A model generated the notes under the pieces. That model searched no databases. It was not told where the DNA came from and worked only from the letters and a program-made list of their open reading frames with translations. A program made the position numbers and the translations under genes. Below, one piece after another: positions 52,480 to 61,870 of a DNA stretch of 64,000 nt (its first letter is position 1; the number at the start of each line of letters is the position of its first letter). Origin of the DNA: Luminiphilus sp051201685 (GTDB taxonomy: Bacteria; Pseudomonadota; Gammaproteobacteria; Pseudomonadales; Halieaceae); the NCBI RefSeq assembly GCF_051201685.1, contig NZ_CP179213.1:124001-188000 (forward strand), in the 5' to 3' direction.

Positions 52480-54687
52480 TCATAACGGTTCAGAGGGGTC
52501 TATATCGACGAACCAACGCAAGCCCTTAGGTAGTCGTTGTTCAGAGGCTAGCGCCACCAGACTTTTCACACTGGCATGCACTTTGGATCGTTGCGTCCCT
52601 GCGATGACTATATGGCTTCGATAGAGCCCAGCACGTCGCGCCATGGGTGCTGACAGTGGACCCACAAGGCGAACAGAAGGGTCGGTCGTCGCAACGTTGT
52701 AAGCGTTCATGATGTTGGTGAGAAACGCTGATCCTGCGTCTTGATCGGCACTGTCACAACGTAAAGCCGCGAGGGCACCCTTCGGGGGGAGCCCTTGCGC
52801 TTCTCGCGATGACAACAGCTGCGCTGACAAGGTGCGCCACGGTTGTTCTAGGACTGCTTTAATAATCGGGTGTTCAGGGTGGCGAGTTTGAATTAAGACC
52901 TCTCCCGGCCGCTGGGCACGGCCTGCTCGGCCTCCCACTTGAGTGAGTAGCTGCGCTAAGCGCTCCTCGCCGCGGAAATCAGGACTCATTAGCAGTGAGT
53001 CGGCGTCTAGGACACCCACACAGGTGACCTTGGGGAAATGGTGGCCCTTGGCCAGCAGTTGTGTGCCCAACATAATGCAGGCGTCCGCGTTCTCGACCGT
53101 TTGAGCAAATGTGGCCATAGCATGTCGCCCAGACATGCTGTCACTGTCCACACGGTGCACAGGCACATCTGGGAAGCGCTTACGCAGCGCTTGTTCGGTT
53201 TGTTCGGTTCCCACGCCACTGGCCACTAGCCGGTGTCCGTTACAGTGTGGGCAACGTTTGGGCAGTGGGTTTCTCTGGCCGCAATGATGGCATTGCACCC
53301 TTGGCGGCTTTTTATGCAGTGTTTGTCGTGAGTCGCAGTTCTGACATTCGGCGGTCCATCCGCAGTCGTGGCACAGTAACGAAGGGGCAAAACCTCTACG
53401 GTTTAAAAAGAGCAATACTTGCTCGCCCCGAGAGAGCACCTCAGCCATCTCGTCCTCTAGCTGCGGCGAAAGACCTGCGCGCAGTGCCAAGCCACGAATA
53501 TCAACGAGGCGTTTACTGGGTGGATGGGCACCTGCGGCACGTTGTGTGAGGCGGTGCCAGTGGTAACGCCCATTGCTGGCGTTTGCCATAGATTCCAGGC
53601 TGGGAGTAGCCGACCCCAGAACAATGGGGCAATTAATAAGCTGCGCTCGCTTGACCGCGACATCTCTAGCGGAATAGCGAAGGCCGTCTTGCTGGCTCAG
53701 CGATATGTCGTGCTCTTCATCAACAACGATTAGACCTGGCGTTAACAACGGCGCGAATACCGCAGAGCGCGTCCCAATAACGATTGCAGCTTGTCCGGTT
53801 CTTGCGGCCTGCCAATTACGATCTCTTTCAGCGTTACCAAGGCCTGAGTGCAGCGTCACGATAGGAGCATCAAAGCGCTCTTCAAAGCGTTGAACTAACT
53901 GTGGGGTCAGGCCAATTTCCGGAATGATGACAAGGGTTTGCTTTTGCAAGGCGAGGGCGGCGGCAATAGTCTGCAAGTAAACCTCTGTTTTACCGCTGCC
54001 GGTGACTCCCTCTAATAGGTGGCAGCCAAATGTATTGAGAGAGGTCGTAATAGCAGCAATGGCCTGGCGTTGTTCGTCGTTGGCATTGAGTGGGCTTTTA
54101 GAGGCCCAAGCTTTGTTGTCATCCACTGCCACCGGTTCGATCAGCGCTCTGGATATTAGTGCTCGCAGGTTTTCCGACTTAAATCCTGCCAGGCGCAGCT
54201 GGGTCCGAGTTTTGGGTCCATGACGTAATGCAGCAATGAGGGCCTGCTGGCGAGGTGCTCGACTGAGTGCCGTATCCGCCAGACCCTCGCCGCGAAGCGT
54301 GAGGTTAAAGCCATCCTCTCGTGTGCTTGCCGGGGGTTCGCCGCGCCGTTCTCGAGGTGAAAGCCCCAATATCAATGTTTCACCCGGTGGGTGCTGGTAA
54401 TAATCAGCTGTCCAGTTCAGCAGCTCCAGTACATCGGGGCTAATCAGTGCGGTTTCATCCAAATAAACCTTGGCGTACTTCAGTTTTTCGGGGTTGATAG
54501 GGGTGGATCCCAGAATTTCGGCCACAATGCCGACCAGCTGTCTCGAGCCTAGGGGTACAAGGACGCGGCTGCCGAGTAGCGGCAGTGCATCAATACCCTC
54601 AGCTGGGAGGTAGTCTAGGTATCCCCGCACAGGAATGGGTACAGCGCACCGCAACAGGATTTGGGTGTTGTTTGGTTCCTGTGGCAA
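52480..54687 (-). CDS. priA: Primosomal protein N' (replication restart helicase PriA)
   Basis: PriA reloads the replisome at stalled forks. The 735 residues comprise the N-terminal fork-binding domain (about 1-110), the helicase core with Walker A EGVTGSGKTEVYLQ and the box VVDEEHD, and a zinc region. The zinc region has eight Cys in C-x2-C...C-x2-C spacing (CHDCGWTAECQNC and CHHCGQRNPLPKRCPHC). The C-terminal helicase lobe has QVGGRAGRAQRPGEVLIQT. It is divergent from rpmE. Confidence 0.97.
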   Translation of the reverse strand: MPQEPNNTQILLRCAVPIPVRGYLDYLPAEGIDALPLLGSRVLVPLGSRQLVGIVAEILGSTPINPEKLKYAKVYLDETALISPDVLELLNWTADYYQHPPGETLILGLSPRERRGEPPASTREDGFNLTLRGEGLADTALSRAPRQQALIAALRHGPKTRTQLRLAGFKSENLRALISRALIEPVAVDDNKAWASKSPLNANDEQRQAIAAITTSLNTFGCHLLEGVTGSGKTEVYLQTIAAALALQKQTLVIIPEIGLTPQLVQRFEERFDAPIVTLHSGLGNAERDRNWQAARTGQAAIVIGTRSAVFAPLLTPGLIVVDEEHDISLSQQDGLRYSARDVAVKRAQLINCPIVLGSATPSLESMANASNGRYHWHRLTQRAAGAHPPSKRLVDIRGLALRAGLSPQLEDEMAEVLSRGEQVLLFLNRRGFAPSLLCHDCGWTAECQNCDSRQTLHKKPPRVQCHHCGQRNPLPKRCPHCNGHRLVASGVGTEQTEQALRKRFPDVPVHRVDSDSMSGRHAMATFAQTVENADACIMLGTQLLAKGHHFPKVTCVGVLDADSLLMSPDFRGEERLAQLLTQVGGRAGRAQRPGEVLIQTRHPEHPIIKAVLEQPWRTLSAQLLSSREAQGLPPKGALAALRCDSADQDAGSAFLTNIMNAYNVATTDPSVRLVGPLSAPMARRAGLYRSHIVIAGTQRSKVHASVKSLVALASEQRLPKGLRWFVDIDPSEPL

Positions 54688-54817
54688 GTTGTGTCCTCAA
54701 TGTTGAATTGTTGGTATCCCCATTGCTACTGGGGCCTTGATAAACCGTCGGTTTCTGGTAACCTTCGTCCTCTTTTTTTTATGGCGCCTCCATCTGGGGG
54801 ATGCAAAGGATCCGTTC

Positions 54818-55033
54818 ATGAAAGCCGACACTCATCCGCGTTACGAGGAAATCACCGCTCGCTGTAGCTGTGGCAACGAAATTAAGACACGCTCTACCGT
54901 CTGTGATGACATTTTGTTGGATGTCTGCAGCCAATGCCATCCCTTCTTTACTGGGAAGCAGAAAATCTTGGATACTGGCGGTCGAGTAGATCGTTTTAAC
55001 AAGCGCTTCGCAGGCAGAAGCCTGAAGAAATAG
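54818..55033 (+). CDS. rpmE: Ribosomal protein bL31
   Basis: bL31 sits in the intersubunit bridge of the ribosome. The ATG at 54818, after AAAGGA, gives 71 residues opening MKADTHPRYEEITARCSCGN. Cys16, Cys18, Cys37 and Cys40 make this the zinc-binding (C+) form. A zinc-free paralogue, often used under zinc starvation, is not in the window. A strong terminator follows. Confidence 0.97.
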   Translation: MKADTHPRYEEITARCSCGNEIKTRSTVCDDILLDVCSQCHPFFTGKQKILDTGGRVDRFNKRFAGRSLKK

Positions 55034-55052
55034 GTCCCCAAGGGGAAACAAG

Positions 55053-55077
55053 CGCCGGCCAAGCCGGCGTTTTTTTT
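55053..55077 (+). terminator. Rho-independent terminator after rpmE
   Basis: CGCCGGC, loop CAA and GCCGGCG form a seven-base-pair stem followed by eight T residues, 20 bases after the rpmE stop and about 48 before the malic enzyme start. Confidence 0.93.
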
Positions 55078-55124
55078 GTCTCGAATGCCGCATTGCCGCA
55101 TTTTTGATCTGAAGGTCGACGTAT

Positions 55125-56414
55125 ATGTCAAAGCAACTTCTGAAAGATGCCCTCGATTACCATGCGCTGCCAATCCCCGGCAAAATTAGCGTCGAGCTAA
55201 CCAAGCCTGCCGATACCATGCGCCATTTAGCTATGGCTTACTCCCCAGGGGTTGCTGAACCTTGTAGTCAGATCGCCCTAGACCCACAGATGGCCTACCG
55301 TTACACGGGCAAGGGCAACAGCGTCGCGGTTATCTCTAATGGTAGTGCGGTCTTGGGCCTTGGAAATTTGGGGGCTTTAGCCAGTAAGCCAGTGATGGAA
55401 GGCAAGGCATTACTTTTTAAGCGCTTTGCTAACATCAATGCGATCGATGTTTTGGTCGATACTCAGGACGTTGATACGTTCGTCAACACTGTTAGTGCCA
55501 TTGCTTGTACCTATGGCGGCATTAATTTGGAAGATATCAAGGCGCCTGAGTGTTTTGAAATTGAGCGCCGGCTGCAAGCCTTGTGCGATATTCCGATTTT
55601 TCATGATGACCAGCACGGTACCGCCATCGTTACGGCGGCGGCTTTGGTAAACGCCCTAGAAATCCAGCAAAAGACCTTGGATAACGTCAATGTTGTATGC
55701 CTAGGAGCGGGTGCGGCGGCGGTCGCCTGCATGAAGCTTTTGCTGGAAATGGGCGCTGATCCCAGTCGCATGCTGATGTTGGATCGGCAGGGTGTTATCC
55801 ACGCTGGCCGAGAAAACCTCAACGAGCAAAAGGCGCTGTTTGCCGTCAATACCGATAAACGGACCCTTGATGAAGCAATGCAAGATTGTGATGTCTTTGT
55901 CGGGCTTTCTGGCTCTGACCTGGTTTCACAGGAAATGGTTAAATCAATGGCGCCCCGGCCTATCATTTTTGCGTGCTCTAACCCTGATCCCGAAATTAAG
56001 CGTGAACTTGCTATGGCAACACGCAATGATATTGTCATGGCAACAGGTCGGTCTGATCTGCCGAATCAGGTCAACAATGTGCTGGGGTTTCCCTTTATTT
56101 TTAGAGGCGCTTTAGACGTTAGGGCTTCGACCATCAACGAGGCGATGAAAATAGCTACGGTTAATGCTTTGGCAGAACTTGCTAGAGAGCCCGTGCCCGA
56201 ATCCGTATTGGATGCTTATAGCCTTATCGATTTGGAGTATGGCCCGAACTATATTTTGCCAAAGCCCATGGATCCTAGATTGATGCCCATCATCGCGCCG
56301 GCTGTTGCACGCGCAGCTCAGGCTTCAGGTGTAGCTCGTTGTGACATAGACGATGATTATGAAGAGCAGCTTTGGGGTGGGGTTGGTTTCGGGGCTGACC
56401 GCAACTGGCGTTGA
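55125..56414 (+). CDS. NAD(P)-dependent malic enzyme (short form)
   Basis: Malic enzyme decarboxylates malate to pyruvate with reduction of NAD or NADP. The 429 residues correspond to the catalytic and nucleotide domains only; the phosphotransacetylase-like domain of MaeB is absent. Motifs are AYSPGVAEPC, GLGNLGALASKPVMEGKA, DIPIFHDDQHGTAIVTAAA and the Rossmann segment VVCLGAGAAAVACMKLLLEM. Cofactor preference is not clear from sequence. The order rpmE, malic enzyme, mrcA (reverse), pilM recurs in Pseudomonas. Confidence 0.94.
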   Translation: MSKQLLKDALDYHALPIPGKISVELTKPADTMRHLAMAYSPGVAEPCSQIALDPQMAYRYTGKGNSVAVISNGSAVLGLGNLGALASKPVMEGKALLFKRFANINAIDVLVDTQDVDTFVNTVSAIACTYGGINLEDIKAPECFEIERRLQALCDIPIFHDDQHGTAIVTAAALVNALEIQQKTLDNVNVVCLGAGAAAVACMKLLLEMGADPSRMLMLDRQGVIHAGRENLNEQKALFAVNTDKRTLDEAMQDCDVFVGLSGSDLVSQEMVKSMAPRPIIFACSNPDPEIKRELAMATRNDIVMATGRSDLPNQVNNVLGFPFIFRGALDVRASTINEAMKIATVNALAELAREPVPESVLDAYSLIDLEYGPNYILPKPMDPRLMPIIAPAVARAAQASGVARCDIDDDYEEQLWGGVGFGADRNWR

Positions 56415-56424
56415 TTAGCCGACT

Positions 56425-58914
56425 TTAAAATAATCCATCCAGTTCATCCGTGCCGACGGGTTGATCGCTGTCAGACTTTTGAGCGGGAAGGAACTCTTCA
56501 AAAAAGTACTCGTAGGAACTGCCTTCGGGGGTTCCCGTCACCCGGCGTCCGGTCTTACGGTCTATTCTCAGTCGCACCACGCCACTAGGCATGTCGGGAA
56601 GTGATTGCTCCTCTGGCAGGACTTCGCGCATGAAATCTATCCATATAGGCAGTGCTGCTGTGCCACCGAATTCACGCTTGCCCAGCAGGCTGTAGTCGTC
56701 AAAGCCAACCCAAGACGTGGTGACTAGGTTGGGGTTAAAGCCTGAAAACCAAGCATCTCGTGGTCCATTGGTTGTCCCGGTCTTGCCGGCGATGTCGTTG
56801 CGCTCTAAAACCCGCGCTCGCCTACCCGTGCCGCGCTTAATAACGTCTCGCAGCATTGATGACACGAGGTAGCTGGCTCGTGGGTCCATGACCTGTGGTG
56901 CTTCTCTGATATCTTCAGTGACTGGCTGTAGAATATCTTCCATACGAAAAGCTTCCTCACTTTCAGCGAGTTCTTCGTCGCAGCTAGAGCAAACAACCCA
57001 TGGATCTGCCTGATAAATGATGCGGCCTGTCGCGTCTTCTATGCGTGATATTAGGTAGGGTTCCACCCGGAAACCACCGTTGGCGACAATGGCGTATCCC
57101 GCTGCAATATCGAGGGGTGTGTAGGCATGGGTGCCCAGCGCAAGGGTCAGATTCCTTGCCATACCCTCTGTATCGAACCCCAGATTTCCAACGTAATCAA
57201 TAAATCTATTGAGCCCCAGTCGTTGCAGAACTCGAATGGAAACCAAATTGCGGGAATAGGTTAGGGCGTTGCGAAGTCGCGTCGGGCCATAAAATCGGCC
57301 ACTGTCATTTTCAGGCCGCCATATTTCATCGCTGGATAAATTATCCAATACGATGGGTGCGTCGTTAATGAGTGTCGCGGGGGTGATACCGTACTCTAGG
57401 GCAGCGGCATACAAAAAAGCTTTGAAGTTAGAGCCTGGTTGCCGACGCGCCTGAGTTGCCCTATTGAATTTGGAGAGTTCAAATCCCATTCCCCCAACCA
57501 GCGCACGAATCGCGCCGTCATTTGGATTTAAAGCAACCAGCGCAGCCTGGGCACGAGGTACCTGTGCAAGGCGCGCGACCTGCTTTTCTACATCTAGCTC
57601 CATGCGGATAAGGTCGCCTACAGCGAGCAAATCTTCGATGGATTTGGCCGCAGGGCTCGTCAGATTTTCGGTTCGATAGCGCCGAATGCTGTCGAGGTCG
57701 CCCTGCCAGCTCAGACGATGGAGGTCTCCCAATTTACTGAGAATCGTAGCGCCGGTAGCGTCAACTGCTGTGACGATGGCGGGGGTGAGATCGACAATAA
57801 TTGGCATCTCATTTAGAGCCTGCTGCCACCTGTCTTCTAATTCAAGGAGGCTCTCCCCCTCCAGTGGCGGTAATTGGCGTTCGGGTCCTCTCCAGCCATG
57901 GCGCTTATCATAAGTTCTAAGACCATTGACCAGCGCCTGTCGGGCTGCAATCTGTGCTTTGCCATCGACGGTGGTGTAAACAACATAGCCGTCGCTGTAG
58001 GCGCCATTACCAAAGCGGTCAAGCATCTCTTTACGCACAATTTCTGCGACATAGTCTGCTTCCACTTCGACGCGCAGGCCGCTGTAGGCCGCCACAACCG
58101 GCTGATTGCGATTGGCGTCGCGGGTTTCAACGTCAATCATCCCCAATGAGGCCATTCGCCCTAGAATCCAGTCTCGTCGAATTTTGGCCCTTTCCGGGTT
58201 GCTTAAAGGGTTGTTTCTAGACGGCGCTTTGGGAATGCCTGCCAGCATCGCATGCTGGTGTAAGGATAATTCAGCAAGTGATTTTCCGTAATACGTTTGA
58301 GCCGCTGCCTCGAAACCATAAGAACGATGCCCTAAAAATATTCGATTGACATAAAGCTCAAAGATTTCTGCCTTCGTTAACACGCGCTCGACTTCAAGGG
58401 CCAAGAGAATTTCGTTGAATTTTCGAAGAAAAGTTTGCTCCAGAGAGAGCGCATAGTTTCGTGCGACCTGCATGGTCAGTGTGCTACCCCCAGAACGCTT
58501 TTGTCCGGTGGCAATGAGCTCAGAGACCGCCCTAGCTAGGCCCAGCAGGTCTACCCCACCGTGCTCAAAAAATTGATCATCCTCTGCAGCGAGAAGGGCA
58601 TTTATAAAATCCCTAGGAATTTCCTCAAATTGAAGTGGGCTCCTTTTTTGTTCACCAAATTGTCCAATAAGTCGGCCATCACTACTCATCACCCTCATTG
58701 GGGTTTGCAACTTAACGTCGCGCAATGTGTCTGCGTCAGGTAAGTTAGGGCTTAAATACAGGTACAGCCCTGCTAGCCACCAAAGGGCAGCGCAACCTGC
58801 GATAATAAAGCTGACCAGTAATGTTCGGGTCAAAACCAAGAACTGAGTGCTCCGAAAGCAGGGACAATAAAAATTAGGGTTTGAGGGTGAGTACTTTGTC
58901 AGGTGAGGGCGCAA
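56425..58914 (-). CDS. mrcA: Penicillin-binding protein 1A (bifunctional class A PBP)
   Basis: PBP1a polymerises and cross-links peptidoglycan. After one membrane helix come the glycosyltransferase domain with EDDQFFEHGGVD and RSGGSTLTMQVARN, and an OB-like insert (about 330-440). The transpeptidase has the Ser nucleophile in SNFK, the SRN motif and KTGTTNG. The listed start is a TTG; it gives 829 residues with an odd Pro/Cys-rich N-terminus. A TTG at 58839 with GGAG ten bases upstream gives 804 residues and may be the true start. It is divergent from pilM and converges with the malic enzyme. Confidence 0.95.
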   Translation of the reverse strand: MRPHLTKYSPSNPNFYCPCFRSTQFLVLTRTLLVSFIIAGCAALWWLAGLYLYLSPNLPDADTLRDVKLQTPMRVMSSDGRLIGQFGEQKRSPLQFEEIPRDFINALLAAEDDQFFEHGGVDLLGLARAVSELIATGQKRSGGSTLTMQVARNYALSLEQTFLRKFNEILLALEVERVLTKAEIFELYVNRIFLGHRSYGFEAAAQTYYGKSLAELSLHQHAMLAGIPKAPSRNNPLSNPERAKIRRDWILGRMASLGMIDVETRDANRNQPVVAAYSGLRVEVEADYVAEIVRKEMLDRFGNGAYSDGYVVYTTVDGKAQIAARQALVNGLRTYDKRHGWRGPERQLPPLEGESLLELEDRWQQALNEMPIIVDLTPAIVTAVDATGATILSKLGDLHRLSWQGDLDSIRRYRTENLTSPAAKSIEDLLAVGDLIRMELDVEKQVARLAQVPRAQAALVALNPNDGAIRALVGGMGFELSKFNRATQARRQPGSNFKAFLYAAALEYGITPATLINDAPIVLDNLSSDEIWRPENDSGRFYGPTRLRNALTYSRNLVSIRVLQRLGLNRFIDYVGNLGFDTEGMARNLTLALGTHAYTPLDIAAGYAIVANGGFRVEPYLISRIEDATGRIIYQADPWVVCSSCDEELAESEEAFRMEDILQPVTEDIREAPQVMDPRASYLVSSMLRDVIKRGTGRRARVLERNDIAGKTGTTNGPRDAWFSGFNPNLVTTSWVGFDDYSLLGKREFGGTAALPIWIDFMREVLPEEQSLPDMPSGVVRLRIDRKTGRRVTGTPEGSSYEYFFEEFLPAQKSDSDQPVGTDELDGLF

Positions 58915-59052
58915 ATTACTGCGTCAAAGTGACCTTTTTACGGGCTTGTGGTGCACTATATAGAAGTATTATACCCATCATGATCATATTAGCGTCGTTT
59001 ACAGTGTGGTGATCCGGGTGGTGGATAAGCAAAACGAGATGAGATTGAGAGA

Positions 59053-60117
59053 GTGCTAGGCATTTTTGGAAAGCGGAAACCGTCTCAGATGTTGGGCATC
59101 GACATTAGCTCGACGACGATAAAGCTGATTGAGTTAAGTCGATCGGGAGACCGTTTTCGCGTTGAAGCTTTTGCAGTGGCGTCCTTGCCTCAGGACTCTG
59201 TGGTAGAAAAAAACATCAACAACACGGAAGCCGTAGCAGATTCCCTGCGCAGCCTTTACGCCCGGGCGAGGTCAAAGAACAAGTTGGTTTGTGCCGCGGT
59301 AGCGGGCTCATCGGTGATTACCAAGTCTCTGCCTATGCCATTGGGCTTGAACGACGATGACATGGAGACCCAGCTAACTCTTGAGGCTGATCAATATATT
59401 CCATACCCCCTTGAAGAGGTCGCCATAGACTTTGAGGTTCAGGGATTGTCGGCAGGGCGCTCGGATCAGGTTGATGTGCTGCTGGCCGCCTGTCGTCGCG
59501 AAACCATTGATGCCAGAGTGGAAGCGATTGAGCTCGCCGACCTAACCCCCAAAGTGGTGGATGTTGAGGCGTATGCTATGGAGCGGGCTTTCGAGCTGAT
59601 CAAAGTTCAATGGCAAATTGAAGATTCAGCTACCGTCGCAGTTGTGGATATCGGGGCGACCATGACAACGCTATCGGTATTGCACAAAGGCGAGACGGTT
59701 TATACCCGGGAGCAGCTGTTTGGCGGTAAGCAGCTGACCGATGAAATTATGCGTCGATACGGATTACCTCTGGAAGAGGCGGGGCTCGCTAAAAAACAGG
59801 GCGGGCTGCCCGATGACTACGAGATCGATGTGCTCGAACCCTTCCGTGAGGCGGTAGTGCAGCAGGTGGGAAGGTCACTGCAATTCTTTTTCTCTTCCAG
59901 CGACTTCAACAGCGTTGATTGCGTCATTCTTGCCGGTGGTGTCTCGGCGATGGATGGTTTGGAGCCGCTAGTAGCGGGCCGCTTGGGTTGTCGCACTATT
60001 GTGGCAAACCCCTTCGCTGATATGAGTATTTCTCCCCGCGTGAATGCGGTGGCACTCAATTCTGATGCGCCGGCCATGATGATCGCCTGTGGTTTGGCTC
60101 TGAGGAGTTTTGACTAG
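59053..60117 (+). CDS. pilM: Type IV pilus assembly ATPase-like protein PilM
   Basis: PilM is the cytosolic, actin-like part of the type IV pilus alignment complex. From a GTG start it has 354 residues. The first ATP-binding motif is LGIDISSTTIKLIELS, the second VVDIGATMTTLSVLHKG, and the third VILAGGVSAMDGLE. It binds the N-terminal tail of PilN. The stop overlaps the pilN start by one base. It is the first gene of pilMNOPQ. Confidence 0.96.
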   Translation: MLGIFGKRKPSQMLGIDISSTTIKLIELSRSGDRFRVEAFAVASLPQDSVVEKNINNTEAVADSLRSLYARARSKNKLVCAAVAGSSVITKSLPMPLGLNDDDMETQLTLEADQYIPYPLEEVAIDFEVQGLSAGRSDQVDVLLAACRRETIDARVEAIELADLTPKVVDVEAYAMERAFELIKVQWQIEDSATVAVVDIGATMTTLSVLHKGETVYTREQLFGGKQLTDEIMRRYGLPLEEAGLAKKQGGLPDDYEIDVLEPFREAVVQQVGRSLQFFFSSSDFNSVDCVILAGGVSAMDGLEPLVAGRLGCRTIVANPFADMSISPRVNAVALNSDAPAMMIACGLALRSFD

Positions 60118-60677
60118 TGGCGACTATTAATCTTTTACCTTGGCGTGAGGAACTCCGTGCTGAGCGCAAGAAAGAGTTTATTGCGGGTTTAGCGCTGATG
60201 GTGTTGGTGGCCGTATTCGTGCTCTTTGTCGCGGATTTGGTGTTCGATAGTAAAATTAGTTTTCAAGAGCGACGCAATGCCTACGTGCGACAAAATATTG
60301 CAGAGCTTGATGAGGAAGTCGCTGAGATCCGGGATCTGCGGAGTCGGCGCACAGAGCTACTTGAGCGCATGCGTATTATCCAAGATCTGCAGGGTAATCG
60401 GCCCATCATTGTCAGGATAATGGACCAACTGGTCCGCACTGTCCCAGACGGACTCTTTTACACCAGCCTCGTTTCGGGGGATGGCAAAATAGAAATTGAA
60501 GGAGTGGCTGAATCAAATAATCGCGTTTCCAGTTTAATGCGTCGCCTAGAGGCATCAGACTGGCTGCAAAGCCCTAATCTCGAGGGCGTAAAGGCCGCAC
60601 CTTCGTACGGGGATCAGGCTACAACTTTTAGGTTGACCGTTAGCGTGCAGCTCCCTGAGCAGGAAGAGGAGCTGTAG
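60117..60677 (+). CDS. pilN: Type IV pilus assembly protein PilN
   Basis: PilN is a bitopic inner-membrane protein of the pilus alignment complex. The GTG start gives 186 residues that open with the PilM-binding motif MATINLLPWREE. One membrane helix (about 22-42), a coiled coil and a ferredoxin-like periplasmic domain follow. Confidence 0.95.
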   Translation: MATINLLPWREELRAERKKEFIAGLALMVLVAVFVLFVADLVFDSKISFQERRNAYVRQNIAELDEEVAEIRDLRSRRTELLERMRIIQDLQGNRPIIVRIMDQLVRTVPDGLFYTSLVSGDGKIEIEGVAESNNRVSSLMRRLEASDWLQSPNLEGVKAAPSYGDQATTFRLTVSVQLPEQEEEL

Positions 60678-60679
60678 CC

Positions 60680-61303
60680 ATGGCTATTGAAGATACCCTC
60701 AAATCTCTGCGCGACTTCGACTTTGCAGATCTTGATTTTGAAAATGTGGGGAGCTGGCCAGCCCCGGTCAAAGTTTTAGCAGCGATAGTGCTTTTGATGG
60801 CACTGCTGGCGGTAGGATATTACTACCAAGTTGATAGCCTCCAAGAAAAGCTGAACAAAGAGCGCGGCAATGAGGCAGAGCTTCGGCGGGATTTTGAGCG
60901 GTTATCGTTTGAGGCTGCCAACCTTGAGGCGTACAAACGGCAAATGCTTGAGATGGAGGAGAGCTTTGGGGCCCTCGTCAGTCAACTCCCCAGCGACACA
61001 GAGGTTCCGGGGTTGCTCGAGGACATCACCAACAAAGGTGAGCAAAATGGGCTTGCGATCAGTAAGATAGACCTGCTTCCGGAGGTGCCACGGGAATTTT
61101 ATATAGAGTTGCCCATTAGCATCGTAGCCGTTGGGTCTTACCACGACCTCGGGGCATTTATTTCTGGGATGGCGGGCTTGCCACGGATTGTAACCCTGCA
61201 CGACTTCAACATTAAGTCATCCGGCGCCAACACAAGTCAGCTGCAAATGAACATTGTCGCCAAAACGTACCGCTATAGAGATGGGTTGGCAGATGAGTTG
61301 TAG
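60680..61303 (+). CDS. pilO: Type IV pilus assembly protein PilO
   Basis: PilO pairs with PilN in the periplasm. The 207 residues have a cytosolic start, a membrane helix (about 33-52), a coiled coil (QVDSLQEKLNKERGNEAEL) and a C-terminal ferredoxin-like domain with LPSDTEVPGLLEDITNKGEQNGL. It starts two bases after pilN and overlaps pilP by eleven. Confidence 0.95.
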   Translation: MAIEDTLKSLRDFDFADLDFENVGSWPAPVKVLAAIVLLMALLAVGYYYQVDSLQEKLNKERGNEAELRRDFERLSFEAANLEAYKRQMLEMEESFGALVSQLPSDTEVPGLLEDITNKGEQNGLAISKIDLLPEVPREFYIELPISIVAVGSYHDLGAFISGMAGLPRIVTLHDFNIKSSGANTSQLQMNIVAKTYRYRDGLADEL

Positions 61304-61838
61304 GCAGTTCTCATCGCTGGGTCGTTTTGTGGCTCTGGTCATGATGGCCGTCACTATGCTGGGTTGTGCCGACAACGACATGAGCGATCTCGATGCTTTT
61401 ATGGCGGAGAAGCGAGCACGCCCCGGGGGCGTCATTGAGCCTATACCGACGTTTACTGCATATGAAGCTTTTGCTTATGCGGCAACAGGGCAGCGGGCGC
61501 CCTTTGACCGGCCTGTCGAGGTTCGTCAGATAACGCGAATTAGTGCGCGAGCAACGATCATGCCCGACTTTGACAGACCTAGGGAGTTTCTGGAGCAGTT
61601 CACGCTGGATTCTCTGCAAATGGTCGGACGCCTTGAGCGTGGCGGCACTTATTGGTCGCTAATGCGCGACCCTCAAGGGGGAATCCATCGGGTCAGCCCA
61701 GGCAACTTTTTGGGCCGGGATCACGGTAGAATAACAGAGATGGGTGAAACATTTATCGCTGTGATAGAAATTGTTACCGATGGCACCGCCGAAGGGTGGG
61801 TAGAACGTCCTCGGGTAATAGAGCTTACGGGATCATGA
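61293..61838 (+). CDS. pilP: Type IV pilus lipoprotein PilP
   Basis: PilP links the inner-membrane PilNO complex to the secretin. The ATG at 61293 gives 181 residues with a clean lipoprotein signal ending in the lipobox TMLGC (Cys24 of the precursor). A disordered stretch leads to the C-terminal beta-sandwich (DSLQMVGRLERGGTYWSLMR). Earlier in-frame ATGs (61254, 61281) would spoil the signal peptide. Confidence 0.94.
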   Translation: MSCRQFSSLGRFVALVMMAVTMLGCADNDMSDLDAFMAEKRARPGGVIEPIPTFTAYEAFAYAATGQRAPFDRPVEVRQITRISARATIMPDFDRPREFLEQFTLDSLQMVGRLERGGTYWSLMRDPQGGIHRVSPGNFLGRDHGRITEMGETFIAVIEIVTDGTAEGWVERPRVIELTGS

Positions 61839-61870
61839 GTTTTAGCGTGCTGTTAATGGAGATCTCATAA

